Part shown: positions 25,740-34,332 of the stretch, piece by piece | Layout of the letters: every line of letters begins with the position of its first letter | Position numbering within the stretch: the first letter of the stretch is position 1 | DNA from: Ramlibacter henchirensis | Lineage (GTDB): Bacteria; Pseudomonadota; Gammaproteobacteria; Burkholderiales; Burkholderiaceae_C | Assembly: GCF_004682015.1 (NCBI RefSeq) | Contig: NZ_SMLM01000001.1 | Location: forward strand, 372,001 to 436,000 | Direction of reading: 5' to 3' | Length of the DNA: 64,000 nt | The notes under the pieces: generated by a model | Databases searched by the model: none | Told to the model about the DNA's origin: nothing | The model's input: the letters and a program-made list of their open reading frames with translations, nothing else | Made by a program: the position numbers and the translations under genes

Positions 25740-26459
25740 ATGCCCGGCCGGTTGTACGAAGACTACTTCGACCTGCAGCTGCGTTTCGCCGCGAGATACG
25801 CAGGCCTGGCCGCGATTCCCCGGCGCGAGGCCATCTCGCGCTGCACGAACCTGCGCAGGAGGTTCGGCCTGGCGGATGCCTCCGGCGCGCAGACGTGGAG
25901 CCGATTTCTCGACACCCTGCCGGACGGGGCGGCGCACGAGGAAGTGCTGGAGCGGACGATGTCCTTTCACGAGCTTCATGCCCGTCCTGCGGAATCGCCG
26001 TTCGGTTGCTTCAGCTATGACGCACCCGATGCACAGGGGACATTGCGCATCCATTTCATGCCCGGCGAGCGGCACTGGGCCGACAGCCCTCTCGGTGATG
26101 CGCGCTTGCCGCAGCGGCTGTCCGAGTTGCGCGCGCTGTTCGCCGATGTGCGCCGCCGGCACCCGCACGCGCGCCGGGTACGAGGCCTCTCATGGCTCTA
26201 CAACCTGGCTGGCTACAAGCGGCTGTTTCCACCGGAGTACGTCGCTTCCATCGCGCTCCCGGCGTTTGCCGTCCACTTGAACGGGAGTTCCACGTGGGGC
26301 CAGGTGCTGAACCATCGCCAGGAGGTGAAGGGGCGCCTGCGGGACCGCGTGCTCGGCAACCTGGATGCCACGACCATGCATGCGCCGTGGCGCGCGTTCC
26401 CGCTGCCGGCGCTGTCCGCGTCGTGCGGCATCAGCCGGTTCCACGAGTCATTCGGCTAG
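25740..26459 (+). CDS. Uncharacterised 239-residue protein
   Basis: A soluble protein without signal peptide or membrane segment. Regions that look conserved are SRCTNLRRRFGLADASGAQTWSRFL, FGCFSYDAPDAQGTLRIHFMPGE, RVRGLSWLYNLAGYKRLFPPEYV and STWGQVLNHRQEVKGRLRDRV. These read as a genuine folded enzyme-like protein, but I do not recognise the family. It is 30 bases downstream of the DUF4256 gene and probably in the same operon. It converges on the quinone reductase gene. Confidence 0.75.
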   Translation: MPGRLYEDYFDLQLRFAARYAGLAAIPRREAISRCTNLRRRFGLADASGAQTWSRFLDTLPDGAAHEEVLERTMSFHELHARPAESPFGCFSYDAPDAQGTLRIHFMPGERHWADSPLGDARLPQRLSELRALFADVRRRHPHARRVRGLSWLYNLAGYKRLFPPEYVASIALPAFAVHLNGSSTWGQVLNHRQEVKGRLRDRVLGNLDATTMHAPWRAFPLPALSASCGISRFHESFG

Positions 26460-26474
26460 CCGGCTCTCAGCCGA
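26452..26474. terminator. Possible bidirectional terminator at a convergent junction
   Basis: TCGGCT (26452-26457) pairs with AGCCGA (26469-26474) across an 11-base loop, spanning the stop codons of two convergent genes. The stem is only six base pairs and there is no T-run, so support is modest. Confidence 0.35.
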
Positions 26475-27453
26475 CCTTCAGGACGACATTGCCGACGGCG
26501 CGCCCGCCCTCGACCATTTCATGCGCGGTGGCAATGTCTGCCAGGGGCAGCCTGGCCGCAACGTTGTGCTTCAGCACGCCTCGCTGGAGCATCCGCGTGA
26601 GCGTTGCGACAGCTCTTTCCCGGTCGTGCCGGGCCAGGTTGTAGACGATGAAGAACTTGAGCTGGATGTTGCGCGAGATGAGCGGGAAGAACGGCAGTTC
26701 AAGCGTGCTGCTCCCGCTGCCATAGACCACGCACTCGCCACCGGTGCGGACCATCTGCAGGTCCGCCGCCGAATTGGCCGCGAAATCCAGCTCGATGACG
26801 CGGTCCACGCCCATGCCCTTCGTAAGGTCCAGGACACGCTCGGCGAGGGGCTCCGACTTGTAGAACACGACCTCGTCCGCGCCGGCTTCGCGTGCCAGGG
26901 CCGCCTTCTCGGGCGTGCTGATGCTGGCCAGCACGCGCGCGGCGCCCAGCTGGCCGGCCATCTGGACAGCGTAGTGGCCCACGGCCCCGGCGCCACCGGC
27001 GACCAGCACCGTCTTGCCGGCCACCCCGCCGTCCATCAGGACGGCGTGCAATGCCGTGAGCGCCGGGATGCCCAGGCAGGCCCCCGCTTCGCCTTCGACC
27101 TGTTCGGGCAGCTCAACGGCCTGCTCGTGCGGCAAGCAGACGAGCTCGCATGCCGTGCCATGCGGCCGTCCCCAGGCGGCATTCCACAGCCACACCCTCT
27201 GGCCCAGCCGCTCCTTCGGAACACCGGCGCCGACGGCATCGATCACGCCGGAACCATCGCTGTGCGGGATCACGCGCGGAAACGGCATCTGCTTGCTGCG
27301 CAATCCCATCCGCGATTTCACGTCCGAGGGATTGACGCCGGACCAGGCGAGCCGCACGCGGACCTCGCCGGCAGCCGGTTGCGGGTCCGGCAACTCGGCA
27401 ACCTGCAAGACGTCGCGCGCGGCGCCCAGACTTTCGTAGAAGGCAGCTTTCAT
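26467..27453 (-). CDS. NADPH:quinone reductase (MDR superfamily)
   Basis: A 328-residue zinc-independent medium-chain reductase. The N-terminal GroES-like domain has VRVRLAWSGVNPSDVKSRMG. The NADPH-binding motif is VLVAGGAGAVGHYAVQMAGQLGA with the expected GxGxxG-type turn. The C-terminus ends in AHEMVEGGRAVGNVVLKVG, typical of quinone reductases. No catalytic zinc cysteine pattern is present. Likely reduces quinones or other activated carbonyls. It is divergent from the DUF5996 gene. Confidence 0.9.
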   Translation of the reverse strand: MKAAFYESLGAARDVLQVAELPDPQPAAGEVRVRLAWSGVNPSDVKSRMGLRSKQMPFPRVIPHSDGSGVIDAVGAGVPKERLGQRVWLWNAAWGRPHGTACELVCLPHEQAVELPEQVEGEAGACLGIPALTALHAVLMDGGVAGKTVLVAGGAGAVGHYAVQMAGQLGAARVLASISTPEKAALAREAGADEVVFYKSEPLAERVLDLTKGMGVDRVIELDFAANSAADLQMVRTGGECVVYGSGSSTLELPFFPLISRNIQLKFFIVYNLARHDRERAVATLTRMLQRGVLKHNVAARLPLADIATAHEMVEGGRAVGNVVLKVG

Positions 27454-27572
27454 GCCCGCGAGTCTAGGCGCGCGCCGGACGCAGTTGTCGGTGCTATCGT
27501 CCCCGAACCCGATCCCGCAGCGGACCGGGTGTACCTCTTCCGTTGAACACGAAAGAGCCCGCAGGAGCCCCG

Positions 27573-28505
27573 ATGCCGGCCGCCGAATCCCCGCCGCATG
27601 AAGCTGCCTGGCCGCCGCTCCCGCTGGCGGGCTGGCGCGACACCTATGCCACCCTGCACATGTGGACGCAGGTGGTGGGCAAGACCCGGCTCGCGCTGGC
27701 GCCGATGGAAAACCATTGGTGGCAGTGCACGATGTACGTCTCGGAGCGCGGGCTGACGACGACGCCGATGCCCGCCGGCGCGCGCCTGCTCACCGTCGAC
27801 TTCGATTTCATCGATCACCTGCTGGTGCTGCGCACCGATGCAGGCGACACGCGCCGCTTGCCGCTCGTCCCCCAGACCGTGGCCCGCTTCCACGCCCAAT
27901 ATCTCGAGGCGCTGCGCGAGCTTGGCTTCGCGCCGCAGATGCTCGCGCGGCCCGTGGAGGTGCAGGAGGCGATTCCTTTTGCGCAAGACGAGAAGCACGC
28001 GGCCTACGACCGCGATGCGGTCCATCGCTGGTGGCGAGCCCTGGTCCAGTCCGACCGCGTCTTCAAGCGCTTCCGCGGCGGCTTCCGAGGCAAGCAGAGC
28101 CCGGTCCACTTCTTCTGGGGCAGCTTCGACCTGGCCGTGACGCGCTTTTCCGGCCGAGCCGCTCCGCGCCATCCGGGGGGCGCACCCAACTGCCCGGATT
28201 ACGTCATGGTGGAGGCGTACTCGCACGAGTGCAGCAGCGCCGGCTTCTGGCCCGGCGGCGGACCCGTGGACGAAGCCGCCTTCTACGCCTATGCCTATCC
28301 CGAGCCGGAGGGTTACGGCGCGTGCGAGGTGAGGCCGGCAGCCGCCCGCTACGACTCGCAGGCACGCGAGTTCATCCTGCCTTATGAAGCCGTGCGCACC
28401 TCGCCGGATCCGGACGGTGCCCTGCTGCAGTTCCTCCAGAGCACCTATGAGGCGGCGGCGACCCGCGGCCATTGGGACCGGGACGCACTGGAGCGCAAGC
28501 CGTGA
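27573..28505 (+). CDS. DUF5996 family protein
   Basis: A 310-residue protein with the marks of DUF5996: WRDTYATLHMWTQVVGKTRLALAPMENHWWQ near the start, FDFIDHLLVL, and GKQSPVHFFWGSFDLAVTRFSGR in the centre. ATG at 27573 is preceded by GCAGGAG and is preferred over an upstream TTG. No signal peptide. The function of the family is unknown; Trp-rich stretches suggest ligand binding. Its TGA overlaps a GTG start (GTGA), coupling it to the next gene. Confidence 0.88.
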   Translation: MPAAESPPHEAAWPPLPLAGWRDTYATLHMWTQVVGKTRLALAPMENHWWQCTMYVSERGLTTTPMPAGARLLTVDFDFIDHLLVLRTDAGDTRRLPLVPQTVARFHAQYLEALRELGFAPQMLARPVEVQEAIPFAQDEKHAAYDRDAVHRWWRALVQSDRVFKRFRGGFRGKQSPVHFFWGSFDLAVTRFSGRAAPRHPGGAPNCPDYVMVEAYSHECSSAGFWPGGGPVDEAAFYAYAYPEPEGYGACEVRPAAARYDSQAREFILPYEAVRTSPDPDGALLQFLQSTYEAAATRGHWDRDALERKP

Positions 28506-28999
28506 CGAGCGAACGATCTACCTTCCGGGGCCGCCCGGGCTTGTCGGTCTGGCTTGCGGCCGTGCTGGCCGCCGGCGCGATTCTCTCGACCTGCGAGGGT
28601 CCCGCAAGCGGCGTCGAGGAGGTGGTGAGCGCGTCGGGCTTCGTCGGCGATCCCGTGAAGCTGCTGCCGGGCACCTGGCTGCGCGAGGCCAAGGCCGAAG
28701 GCGTGACCACCCGGCGCATCCTGACGCTGGGTGCGGACCACCGCTTCCGCGAGGCGGTGCGCGTGATCGACGCCGCCGGCCGCTCCGCGGAGTACGTGCA
28801 CGAGGGCACCTGGCTCTACGACGGCACGAATCTCAAACGCAAGTACACCTCGATGAACGGGCGGCCCCCGTCCCGGCTGAACCTGCCGTTCGCCACCTTC
28901 CAGATCACGTTCGACTCGCCGCGGCAGTTCCGCGGCGTCGACCACATCCACGGCAACGAGATCGAGTACCACCGGGTGGCGCCCGATACGCAGCTCTAG
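28502..28999 (+). CDS. Predicted secreted or membrane-anchored hypothetical protein
   Basis: A 165-residue protein that starts at GTG 28502, overlapping the upstream stop. Residues about 15-33 are hydrophobic (LSVWLAAVLAAGAILSTC) and end in a Cys, so a lipoprotein signal with a poor lipobox (ILSTC) or a simple signal/anchor is possible. The mature part is a beta-rich domain with EGTWLYDGTNLKRKYTSMNG and FATFQITFDSPRQF, similar in style to lipocalin-like domains. Function unknown. It converges on the RTX gene. Confidence 0.72.
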   Translation: MTSERSTFRGRPGLSVWLAAVLAAGAILSTCEGPASGVEEVVSASGFVGDPVKLLPGTWLREAKAEGVTTRRILTLGADHRFREAVRVIDAAGRSAEYVHEGTWLYDGTNLKRKYTSMNGRPPSRLNLPFATFQITFDSPRQFRGVDHIHGNEIEYHRVAPDTQL

Positions 29000-29003
29000 G
29001 CTT

Positions 29004-30653
29004 TCAGCCGAACAGGAAGTCGGACTCGGTCAACAGACCGGTCGCCGGTTGCCCGAGGCTCACTTCCACCCGGCCCGCGCTGGACGTGATCACCGCGGAA
29101 AACCCGGAATCGTCGATCGCCAGGTCATCGAAGGTCAGGCCGCTCCCGCGCAGGTCGATCTTGTCCACGCCGTCCTCGAAGTCGGCGATCACGTCCGTGA
29201 AGCCGAACCCGGACGTCCACACCGGACCGAGGGCGAACTGGTCGGCACCGCTGCCGCCGACGAAGAAGTCGTCGCCCCGCCCGCCGATCAGGCGGTCGTT
29301 GCCGCTGTCGCCGAGCAGGAACGTGTTGCCGGCGCCTGCCTGCAGGGTGTCATCGCCTGCGCCGCCGTCGAGCATGCTGAAGGAGAACTCCACGTCGCTG
29401 CCGACCAGGAAATCGTTGCCGGCGCCTCCGAGAGCGTTGCCGCCGAACTCGCTCGTCCGGAGGCTCAGCTGGTCGTTGCCCGCCTCGCCATGCAGCGTGT
29501 CGAACCCGGTGCCGCCATCCAGTTCGTCATTGCCCTCGCCACCGTAGATCTCGTCGTCGCCGCCGGCCCCGTTGATCCTGTCGTTCTTGCCAAGACCGAA
29601 GATGACGTCGCCGTCCTCGGTGCCGGTGATCTCGTCGCTCTTGGACGTTCCGGCGATGACGAAGTCGGTGCGGGAGGTGAAGTCGTCTTCGGTCAGGGTG
29701 TGCAGGCCATTGAGCCGCACGGCGGTGTCGGTCTCGTCCAGGACGCCGTTGTCGTTGGTGTCCGCCAGCAGCCAGGTGTTGCCGCCGCTGTGGGTGTAGA
29801 AGACATCCGTGAGGCCGTTCGCCGCGCCGGACTGGTCCGCATCGGCGCCCAGCGAGGCGCCGACGACCGGGTTCACGCTGACCTGGCCGCGGAAGGAGAG
29901 GAAGCCGCCGCCGCTGAGCTCCAGCAGGTCGCCCCCTTCGGCGCCGCCGCCTTCGAAATCGACCACGACATCCGTGGTCGCCATCGTGGACCATGTGTTG
30001 AAGGAGCTGATGTTGAACCTGAACTCGTCGTTGCCGCTGCCGCCTTCCAGGATGTCGGCATCGTTGTAACCGCTCAGCTCGTCATCGCCCGCTCCGCCGG
30101 AGAGATAGTCCTTGCCGGTGCCGCCGCCTTCGAGTTCGTCGTTGCCGTCGCCGCCGAACAGGTTGTCGTCGCCGTCCAGGCCGTTGAGGAAGTCGTTGCC
30201 GGCGTCGCCATGCTGCGTGTCGTTGCCGTCGTCGCCCCACAGCGTGTCGTTGCCGGCGCCGCCGAACATCAGGTCGTCGCCGTCGCCGCCGTTCATGTTG
30301 CCGTCATTGCCGTCGCCACCGAGGATGGTGTCGTTGCCCGCATCCCCGTTCAGGAAGATGTCGTTGCCGGCGCCGCCGTCGATGAAGTCGTCACCGGTTC
30401 CGCCGAAGATGCGGTCGCGGCTCCCTTCGCCGAGCAGCGTGTCGTTCCCGGCGCCGCCGTTGATGACGTCGTCGATCGAGGACGCCAGGGCGCCGTTGCC
30501 GCCGCGGATGTGGTCGTCCCCATCACCGCCGTTGAGAACGTCGGGGCCTCCCAGCCCCTCGATGATGTCGTCGCCTTCCAGTCCGTTGATGGTGTCGGCA
30601 ACTTCGGTGCCGATGAGGTGGTCGTTGCCGGTGGTGCCGTTGATGGTCGCCAT
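29004..30653 (-). CDS. RTX-repeat calcium-binding protein, probably type I secreted
   Basis: A 549-residue acidic protein without an N-terminal signal. Residues about 22-210 and 345-480 are two blocks of nonapeptide repeats (GGxGxDxLx, such as GGAGNDTLLGEG) that fold as calcium beta-rolls. Between them is an EF-hand-like loop DTNDNGVLDETD (about residue 300). The C-terminal 80 residues (DVIADFEDGVDKIDLRGSGLTFDDLAI) match the C-terminal region carrying type I secretion signals. No type I exporter genes lie in the window. RBS AGGGAGA precedes the ATG at 30653. No enzymatic domain seen, so it may be structural or an S-layer-like or adhesion protein. Confidence 0.88.
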   Translation of the reverse strand: MATINGTTGNDHLIGTEVADTINGLEGDDIIEGLGGPDVLNGGDGDDHIRGGNGALASSIDDVINGGAGNDTLLGEGSRDRIFGGTGDDFIDGGAGNDIFLNGDAGNDTILGGDGNDGNMNGGDGDDLMFGGAGNDTLWGDDGNDTQHGDAGNDFLNGLDGDDNLFGGDGNDELEGGGTGKDYLSGGAGDDELSGYNDADILEGGSGNDEFRFNISSFNTWSTMATTDVVVDFEGGGAEGGDLLELSGGGFLSFRGQVSVNPVVGASLGADADQSGAANGLTDVFYTHSGGNTWLLADTNDNGVLDETDTAVRLNGLHTLTEDDFTSRTDFVIAGTSKSDEITGTEDGDVIFGLGKNDRINGAGGDDEIYGGEGNDELDGGTGFDTLHGEAGNDQLSLRTSEFGGNALGGAGNDFLVGSDVEFSFSMLDGGAGDDTLQAGAGNTFLLGDSGNDRLIGGRGDDFFVGGSGADQFALGPVWTSGFGFTDVIADFEDGVDKIDLRGSGLTFDDLAIDDSGFSAVITSSAGRVEVSLGQPATGLLTESDFLFG

Positions 30654-31000
30654 CGCTTGTCTCCCTGATTCGAAGTCCCGGAGAACACGAGGCACGCACC
30701 TGGGCCGTTCTCCTGGAGAGCCAGGGCGCGAAGGCCCACCGCGAAATGCTGAGCCTCGCGGCCAGAATAGGACGGCGCAAGCTCTAGCAGAGCAGTCTTT
30801 TTGTTCAACAGCAGCCGGCGCGCAGGCCCGCCTTCAACGCAGTGGATGAGGCTGCGTCACCGGAATCACCCTCAGCCAGTGAGGGATATGACGTGGTGCT
30901 CGCTGCGGCTTGCTCGACGCTTCCGGTCTTACGTGTGGTAGCGCACTAACGCTGGCCGGTCCGGCCAAATCAGTCCGGTCGTGAAAAGCCGTGCTGGAAA
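30654..31000. promoter_or_regulatory. 347-base divergent promoter region between the two RTX-type genes
   Basis: No gene was seen here. On the minus side, TATTCT (complement of AGAATA at 30771-30776) could be a -10 box for the RTX gene. On the plus side a 15-base perfect inverted repeat TGGCCGGTCCGGCCA (30953-30967, single-base centre) lies 33 bases before the ATG of the lipoprotein gene and could be an operator or RNA hairpin. Confidence 0.4.
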
Positions 31001-31951
31001 ATGAAGCGAAGCCTGTCGAGCGTCTGCGTGTTGTCGTCCCTGGTCACCTTGACGGCATGTGGAGGAGGTGGCGGCGGCGCAGAGCAGGTGGTGACGGCGG
31101 CTGCGCCCCCCTCTGCCTCGTCTTCTTCTACCGCTCCAGCCTCGGCACCGGCAACGGCGACGGCAGGTGCTCCGGCAGCGGCACCTGCGCCTGCAACTCC
31201 CGCGCCCCCGCCCGCGCCGGCCTCACCGGCTCCCGCCACGCCCACGATCCAGGGCACCGACCAGGCTGAAACGCTGCAAGGTTCGGGCGAGCCGGCCGTG
31301 ATGGCCGGCGGCGGAGGCGACGACATCTACATCATTTCCAATCCCGCCGACCGGGTGATCGAGCAAGCCAGCGGAGGGATCGACGAGGTCCGCACGAACG
31401 TGGGCTACACCTTGCCCGAGAACGTGGAGAACCTGAGCGTCCATACCGCCGACCTTCAGCCGGGCCAAGGCAATGCGCTGATCGGCAATTCGCTGGACAA
31501 CAGGATCACCGGGGCGGCTTTCACGAAGGCCGACATCCTCGGCCTGGACGGCGACGACGTTCTCGAAGGGACCGGTCGCTTCGGGGGAAACCTCGATGGC
31601 GGCAACGGCAACGACACCTTGATCAACACCATCGGCGAGTCGCGCGGCGGCCCGGGTGCGGACCTGTTCGTGGCCGCCGGGCGCCTGGCCCACACGGCCC
31701 CCGACGTGCCCATGACCGTGCTCGATTTCAACCCCCAAGACGGCGACCGGATCGATGGAGGATTCCTCGGAAGCGGCTCCGACCCCGCCGCACTGTTCGC
31801 CAGCGGGAACCTGCAGTTCGACGCGGCGAACCAGCGCTTGATCTTCACCCGCAATCCGGCGGCCTTCGCGACCACGCCGTCCGCGGTCGATCAGATCATC
31901 CTGCTGCCCGGCCTGGATTCGTTCGATCCGACCTGGATCGTCCCGCGCTGA
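31001..31951 (+). CDS. Predicted lipoprotein with calcium-binding RTX-like repeat domain
   Basis: A 316-residue protein. The N-terminus is a clear lipoprotein signal: MKRSLSSVCVLSSLVTLTACGG with lipobox LTAC. Residues about 26-82 are a long Ala/Pro/Ser/Thr-rich linker. The remainder resembles a hemolysin-type repeat domain with few canonical repeats: GTDQAETLQGSG, GGGGDDIYIISNPADRVIEQASGGIDEVRTNVGYTLPENVENL, NALIGNSLDN and GGNGNDTLI. The first part matches repeat domains found at the C-termini of secreted Comamonadaceae proteins. Sec export and lipid anchoring, rather than type I secretion, is unusual for this fold. It is divergent from the RTX gene. Confidence 0.85.
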   Translation: MKRSLSSVCVLSSLVTLTACGGGGGGAEQVVTAAAPPSASSSSTAPASAPATATAGAPAAAPAPATPAPPPAPASPAPATPTIQGTDQAETLQGSGEPAVMAGGGGDDIYIISNPADRVIEQASGGIDEVRTNVGYTLPENVENLSVHTADLQPGQGNALIGNSLDNRITGAAFTKADILGLDGDDVLEGTGRFGGNLDGGNGNDTLINTIGESRGGPGADLFVAAGRLAHTAPDVPMTVLDFNPQDGDRIDGGFLGSGSDPAALFASGNLQFDAANQRLIFTRNPAAFATTPSAVDQIILLPGLDSFDPTWIVPR

Positions 31952-31958
31952 CCGGCGT

Positions 31959-32609
31959 TCACGCCACGCGGGTGCGCCCGTCGACGCGCGCCAGCGGCAC
32001 CAGGCCCTCCATCGCCTGCAGGATGGTTTCGGTTTCCTGCAGCGCGTGCACCATGCACCAGCGGTCGAGTGGCTCGTTGCCGATCCGCACCATGCCCGTG
32101 TGCTGGCCGACATCGCCATCGAGCTGCGGGTCGCGGCTGTAGAAGCCCAGCGCGTAGCGGACGGCCTCCACATCGGCGCGGGCGCCGGTGAGGAACGTCC
32201 AGCCGGGCCCCACTCCGTGCAGCTGCATGTACGCGGCCAGGTCGGCCGGCCGGTCGTGCTCGGGCAGCAGGCTGATCGAATACATGGACACGTCGCGCCC
32301 GAGGCGCGGCGCCAGCGCCTGCTGCACGAGCTTCAGGTTCTGCGTCATCGGCGGGCAACGCTCGTTGCACTGCGCGTACATCATGTTGACCAGGACCGTG
32401 CGGCCGCGCACCAGGTCGCTGTAGAAGCGCACGCTGCGTCCCTCGTGCGTGAGCAGCGGCACGTCGGGGAAGCGCGATCCCTGCGCCGCGCGCTGCTTCG
32501 GCGGCGCGTTGGATGCAGGCCGTGCCAGCAGGCCGGCGAGCCCGGCCACCGCTGCCACACCCGCCGCAGTGCAGGCGCGCCGGCCCAGGATTGACGATTG
32601 CGAGTCCAT
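31959..32609 (-). CDS. SCO1/SenC family copper chaperone (module 1)
   Basis: A 216-residue SCO-type thioredoxin-fold protein. An N-terminal hydrophobic Tat-like signal or anchor begins GRRACTAAGVAAVAGLAG. The copper motif is C81-x3-C85 (CNERC) and the distal His is H170 in GQHTGMVRIG. SCO proteins normally deliver copper to the CuA site of cytochrome oxidase, but here the gene follows a multicopper oxidase gene by 22 bases with a strong RBS (GAAGGAGAG). It is therefore probably a dedicated chaperone for that oxidase. It closely resembles the SCO gene at 47024-47752. Confidence 0.9.
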   Translation of the reverse strand: MDSQSSILGRRACTAAGVAAVAGLAGLLARPASNAPPKQRAAQGSRFPDVPLLTHEGRSVRFYSDLVRGRTVLVNMMYAQCNERCPPMTQNLKLVQQALAPRLGRDVSMYSISLLPEHDRPADLAAYMQLHGVGPGWTFLTGARADVEAVRYALGFYSRDPQLDGDVGQHTGMVRIGNEPLDRWCMVHALQETETILQAMEGLVPLARVDGRTRVA

Positions 32610-32631
32610 GGTGGCTCTCCTTCGCATCGGG

Positions 32632-34332
32632 TCAGGGCTTGACCTCGAAGTTCTCCATCATCCCGTGGTCTTCGTGCAGGGTGTTGTGGCAGTGGGTCAC
32701 GTAGTGGCCCGTGAAGTCGCGGAAACGGATCAGGATCTCGAGCCGCTCGTTCGGGTTGGCGTAGAACACGTTCTTGCGGCCGCGCTCGTGCGGCGGTGGA
32801 GGCCTTCCGTTGCGGCTCAGGAGGCGGCCTTCCTCCAGGTGGATGTGCACCGGGTGCACCCAGCCGCCGCTGTCGTTTCGCACGCTCCAGACCTCCCACT
32901 GGCCTTGCTTCGAGCTGAATCTGGGCTTGGAGGTGTAGATGCGGTCGTTGATCGTCCAGCCGCCGTTGCTGCGGCCCAGGCGGGCTTCGCGGCGCACGGC
33001 ATCGCGCCTGGCTTGCTCGATCTCGGCATCCGACAGCGGCAGCGCACGCAGGTTGGCCGGCACTTGGCTGTCGTCCGCAACGGGCCCGGCGCCGACGATG
33101 AACTTGAGCAGCTGGATCGGCGTGCGAAGGAAGTCCTTCTCGGGCTTGCGGCCGTCCAGCATCTGCAGGCGATTGGTGAGGAACAACTCCGTTCCCGGCG
33201 GGTACGCGGAGAAGTCCACGACGATGTCCGCGCGCTCGGCGGGCGCGAGCAGCACGCTGCTCATCTCCAGCCGCGACGGCAGCAGGTTGCCGTCGTTGGC
33301 GATGTACCAGAACTTCTGCGCCTGGTTGTTGTGGCGGATCTGCAGGTCGTACACCCGTGCCGTCGAACCGTCCAGGATGCGGAAGCGGTACTTGCGGGGC
33401 TGCACATGGAAGTACGGCTGGATCTTGCCGTTGACCATGAACTTGTCGCCCACGAACCCGTCCGGGTCCATCGCGTCGAAGACCACGTAGCCGCTGCTGT
33501 CGAACTGCTTGTCCTGCACCATCAGCGGGACGTCGAAGGGGCCGCTCGGCAGGTTCAGCGACGCCTCGGTCCTCCTGTCGCCGGAGTCGTACTTGTCGAA
33601 GGCGAGGAAGAAGCCGGCCAGGCCCTTGTAGACGTTGGAGGCGGTGTAGTGGTGCCGGTGGTCGTGGTACCACATGGTGCCCAGCGCCTCGCGGTCGTCG
33701 CCGATGCCGTCCGGACCGGGGTTGGTCCTGTACCCGGCATACCGCATCGGGTAGTGGCAGACCCTGAACGTGCCGGGCAGGTGCATGGACGGATAGAAAT
33801 CGTCGGGATGGCCGTCGCTCTCCGAAGGCGAGTGGAAGTTGTGCAGGTGGATGGAGATCTCCGGCGAACCGGGGCCGCGGGCGCCGCGCGGCAGGGCGTT
33901 GCGGTAGCGCACCAGGACGGCCTCGCCATAGCGCGCATGGATGGTCGGGCCGGGCGTGCTGCCGTTGAAGCCCCACACCTCCTGGTCGGGAAGGTCGGGA
34001 TGGAAACTGTGCGTCACGGGCCCGGCCGTGAGCTCGTACAAGGCGACCGGAGGCGCGTCCGCCCAGGCCTGGTGGGCGACCTTCCGGGCCTCGCCCGCGG
34101 CGACGTTGCCCGTGAGCGAAGGGTCGACCGGCGAAGCCTGAAGCACGGGTGGGATCTCCAGCGGCATGGCCCATTCCCGGGTCACCGGGCTCGGCACGCG
34201 TCCAGGTGCGATCACCAGCTGGCTCCTGGCCAGTTGCGGCGTCAGGAGGGCGGCGGCCGCGGCGCCGCCGGTCTTCAGCGCAGTGCGGCGGCTGGCAGGC
34301 AAGGCCAGGCTCGACCCGGGTCGATCTTGCAT
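32632..34332 (-). CDS. Multicopper oxidase (laccase-like), Tat-exported (module 1)
   Basis: A 566-residue three-domain multicopper oxidase. A Tat signal (SRRTALKTGG, residues 14-23) is followed by LARSQ. Copper ligands are visible: HLHNFH (162-167), WYHDHRHH (221-228), HPVHIHLEEG (about 500), and the type 1 site H547-C548-H549, H553, M558 (HCHNTLHEDHGMM). Axial Met suggests a moderate redox potential. It belongs with the CotA/bilirubin-oxidase-like group by eye. Substrates of such enzymes include phenolics, Cu(I) and Mn(II); which one applies cannot be read. It is followed by the SCO gene and is divergent from a LuxR regulator. Confidence 0.92.
   Translation of the reverse strand: MQDRPGSSLALPASRRTALKTGGAAAAALLTPQLARSQLVIAPGRVPSPVTREWAMPLEIPPVLQASPVDPSLTGNVAAGEARKVAHQAWADAPPVALYELTAGPVTHSFHPDLPDQEVWGFNGSTPGPTIHARYGEAVLVRYRNALPRGARGPGSPEISIHLHNFHSPSESDGHPDDFYPSMHLPGTFRVCHYPMRYAGYRTNPGPDGIGDDREALGTMWYHDHRHHYTASNVYKGLAGFFLAFDKYDSGDRRTEASLNLPSGPFDVPLMVQDKQFDSSGYVVFDAMDPDGFVGDKFMVNGKIQPYFHVQPRKYRFRILDGSTARVYDLQIRHNNQAQKFWYIANDGNLLPSRLEMSSVLLAPAERADIVVDFSAYPPGTELFLTNRLQMLDGRKPEKDFLRTPIQLLKFIVGAGPVADDSQVPANLRALPLSDAEIEQARRDAVRREARLGRSNGGWTINDRIYTSKPRFSSKQGQWEVWSVRNDSGGWVHPVHIHLEEGRLLSRNGRPPPPHERGRKNVFYANPNERLEILIRFRDFTGHYVTHCHNTLHEDHGMMENFEVKP

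Noticed and set aside
29004..30653. Regular short repeats suggestive of a CRISPR or tandem-repeat array
   Set aside because: The periodicity is 27 bases with many mismatches, matching nine-residue RTX repeats rather than identical direct repeats with unique spacers.
29049..30668. A 539-codon plus-strand frame, Val/Ala-rich with repeats
   Set aside because: It is the reverse strand of the RTX repeats; GGxGxDD codons read backwards give VVxAxx repeats. The minus-strand reading has the calcium-binding pattern.
31959..34332. Assigning the oxidases as manganese oxidases or copper-resistance CueO proteins
   Set aside because: The ligand motifs show a laccase-like enzyme only. There is no Met-rich segment typical of CueO and no partner gene specific to manganese oxidation, so substrate was left open.
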